A model generated the notes under the pieces. That model was not told the DNA's origin. It saw nothing but the letters and a program-made list of their open reading frames with translations, and searched no databases. DNA of 64,000 nt from Flavitalea sp966112615 (GTDB lineage Bacteria > Bacteroidota > Bacteroidia > Chitinophagales > Chitinophagaceae). The stretch covers positions 434,001-498,000 of the forward strand of contig CBHWDO010000002.1 of assembly GCA_966112615.1 (NCBI GenBank), given 5' to 3'. Made by a program: the position numbers and the translations under genes. Shown piece after piece: positions 62,973-64,000 of the stretch; position 1 is the stretch's first letter, and each line of letters opens with the position of its first letter.

Positions 62973-63980
62973 ATGGGAAAACTCTTATGCTTTGGTGAAT
63001 TGTTATTGCGGCTTGCACCAGAATTGAATGGAGAGTGGATTAAAAAATCAAGCACGCCTGTTTATATAGGTGGGGCAGAACTTAATGTAGCTAAAGCGCT
63101 GGCTTTATGGGGTAATGATGTAAGGTACTTCACTTCAATTCCTGCTGATTCCTTGACCAGGGAGATCGTTGAATCATTAAAAAACGAACATATCGATACA
63201 GGATCGATATTATTTCAGCAGGGAAGAACAGGTATTTATTATCTTCCACAGGGAGCCGACCTGAAACACTCTGAAGTGATCTATGATAGAGCTTATTCAT
63301 CATTTTATAATCTTAAGCCGGGAATGATCGATTGGAAACATATTCTTGAAGATGTCAGCTGGTTTCATTTCAGTGCTATTACACCTGCATTGAATGAATC
63401 ACTGGCAGCAGTATGTGAAGAAGGGCTGAAGGTTGCAAAGTCAATGAATATCCCTGTTTCAGTGGATCTTAATTATCGTTCGAAATTGTGGAAATATGGC
63501 AAGGCTCCGGTTGAAGTGATGCCAGGTTTGGTAGATTATTGCGACACTATCATGGGAAATATATGGAGTGCACATTCACTTCTTAATAATTCAATCAGTA
63601 ATCATATCAGTGAATTCAAATCAAGAGAGGAATATTTGCAGGAAGCAAAAAATTCTGCCAATCAACTGCTTCAGAGATTTAGAAGTTGCCGGCAGGTTGC
63701 TTATACATTTCGTTTTGATGAACAACAAGGGATCCGTTATTATGGTACATTGATAAATAAAGCAGATCAATACAATTCGGCAGAATATTCAAGTGATCAG
63801 ATTATTGATAAGGTTGGAAGTGGTGATTGCTTTATGGCCGGCTTGATCCATTCACATAACCATTCATACAGTGACCAGGAAACTATAGAATTCGCTACAG
63901 CTGCGGCTTTTACTAAACTTCAAATTGAGGGCGACAGCACTACGTTAACCGTTGAAGAGATTAACAATTACAGGAAATGA
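62973..63980 (+). CDS. PfkB-family sugar kinase, 2-keto-3-deoxygluconate kinase-like
   Basis: A 335-residue PfkB-family kinase. CFGELLLRLAP at the start, YIGGAELNVAKALALWG at about 33-49 and the anion-hole/catalytic motif KVGSGDCFMAGL near 280 are standard; the overall layout is that of KdgK. It is expected to phosphorylate KDG in the cytosol as part of uronate or galacturonate use. ATG 62973 is chosen; ATG 62958 would overlap the upstream gene by 14 bases. Its stop overlaps a further ATG. Confidence 0.85.
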   Translation: MGKLLCFGELLLRLAPELNGEWIKKSSTPVYIGGAELNVAKALALWGNDVRYFTSIPADSLTREIVESLKNEHIDTGSILFQQGRTGIYYLPQGADLKHSEVIYDRAYSSFYNLKPGMIDWKHILEDVSWFHFSAITPALNESLAAVCEEGLKVAKSMNIPVSVDLNYRSKLWKYGKAPVEVMPGLVDYCDTIMGNIWSAHSLLNNSISNHISEFKSREEYLQEAKNSANQLLQRFRSCRQVAYTFRFDEQQGIRYYGTLINKADQYNSAEYSSDQIIDKVGSGDCFMAGLIHSHNHSYSDQETIEFATAAAFTKLQIEGDSTTLTVEEINNYRK

Positions 63981-64000
63981 AAACTAACGAGAAAGCCATT
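63977..64000 (+). CDS. Start of a further gene, overlapping the kinase stop
   Basis: Eight codons (MKTNEKAI) from ATG 63977 to the window end, overlapping the kinase stop as ATGA. Position suggests a KDPG/2-keto-3-deoxy aldolase, the usual partner of KdgK, but nothing in these eight codons can confirm that. Confidence 0.4.

Overview
The window is chromosomal DNA of a Gram-negative Bacteroidota, most likely the Chitinophagaceae or a close family. The signs are a Bacteroidota-style division/cell-wall (dcw) cluster without murF or ddl, an mraY with the phylum's extra loop, an ftsI with a C-terminal PASTA domain, many SusC/TonB-type outer-membrane proteins with carboxypeptidase-regulatory N-termini, an OxyR of the Bacteroides type, and promoters of the TAnnTTTG class. 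The placement comes from reading the proteins, not from a database search.

Regions. (1) 1-15.3 kb: the dcw operon, rsmH(partial)-ftsL-ftsI-murE-mraY-murD-ftsW-murG-murC-ftsQ-ftsA-ftsZ, all on +, tightly spaced or overlapping, closed by an intrinsic terminator and a short 9-bp satellite. (2) 15.5-27.5 kb: housekeeping genes: a TIGR01777 epimerase, an ABC exporter pair, a fused 3-hydroxyacyl-CoA dehydrogenase/enoyl-CoA hydratase, a translationally coupled LtaS-like phosphotransferase and menorin-like protein, metG, an LD-carboxypeptidase and oxyR. (3) 27.5-31 kb: a structured dispersed repeat, then a TonB receptor operon (small His-containing protein, receptor, lipoprotein) and tRNA-Ala(GGC). 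(4) 31.1-34.8 kb: an accessory block behind the tRNA: LysR regulator, small membrane protein, SMR/Gdx-type exporter and three GNAT acetyltransferases, bracketed by two related hairpins. (5) 34.8-43.8 kb: a voltage-sensor channel with an atypical pore, a frameshifted HMA-AraC regulator, a second AraC regulator, a 37-residue Cys-rich peptide, a GNAT with a Cys-rich tail, a large outer-membrane beta-barrel, a ClC channel and a serine hydrolase with a split TPR tail. (6) 43.9-53.1 kb: envelope and signalling genes: lipoprotein, ECF sigma factor with a coupled membrane protein, vanadium-haloperoxidase-like PAP2 protein with an outer-membrane partner, a PAS histidine kinase and an MG2/plug secreted protein. 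(7) 53.1-58.7 kb: a glycan-type cassette (two glycosyltransferases, SDR, HAD phosphatase, NodU-type carbamoyltransferase). (8) 58.8-64 kb: a PAS histidine kinase flanked by two output-less response regulators, then a GH109-like Gfo/Idh/MocA protein, a KDG-type sugar kinase and the first codons of a further overlapping gene.

The most distinctive material is the 35.6-40.7 kb locus, which I read as a possible metal- or thiol-related system (Cys-rich peptide, Cys-tailed acyltransferase, HMA-linked regulator, outer-membrane receptor), the channel with a rewritten selectivity filter, and a dispersed repeat that folds into nested hairpins. No CRISPR array, transposase, integrase or rRNA was seen.
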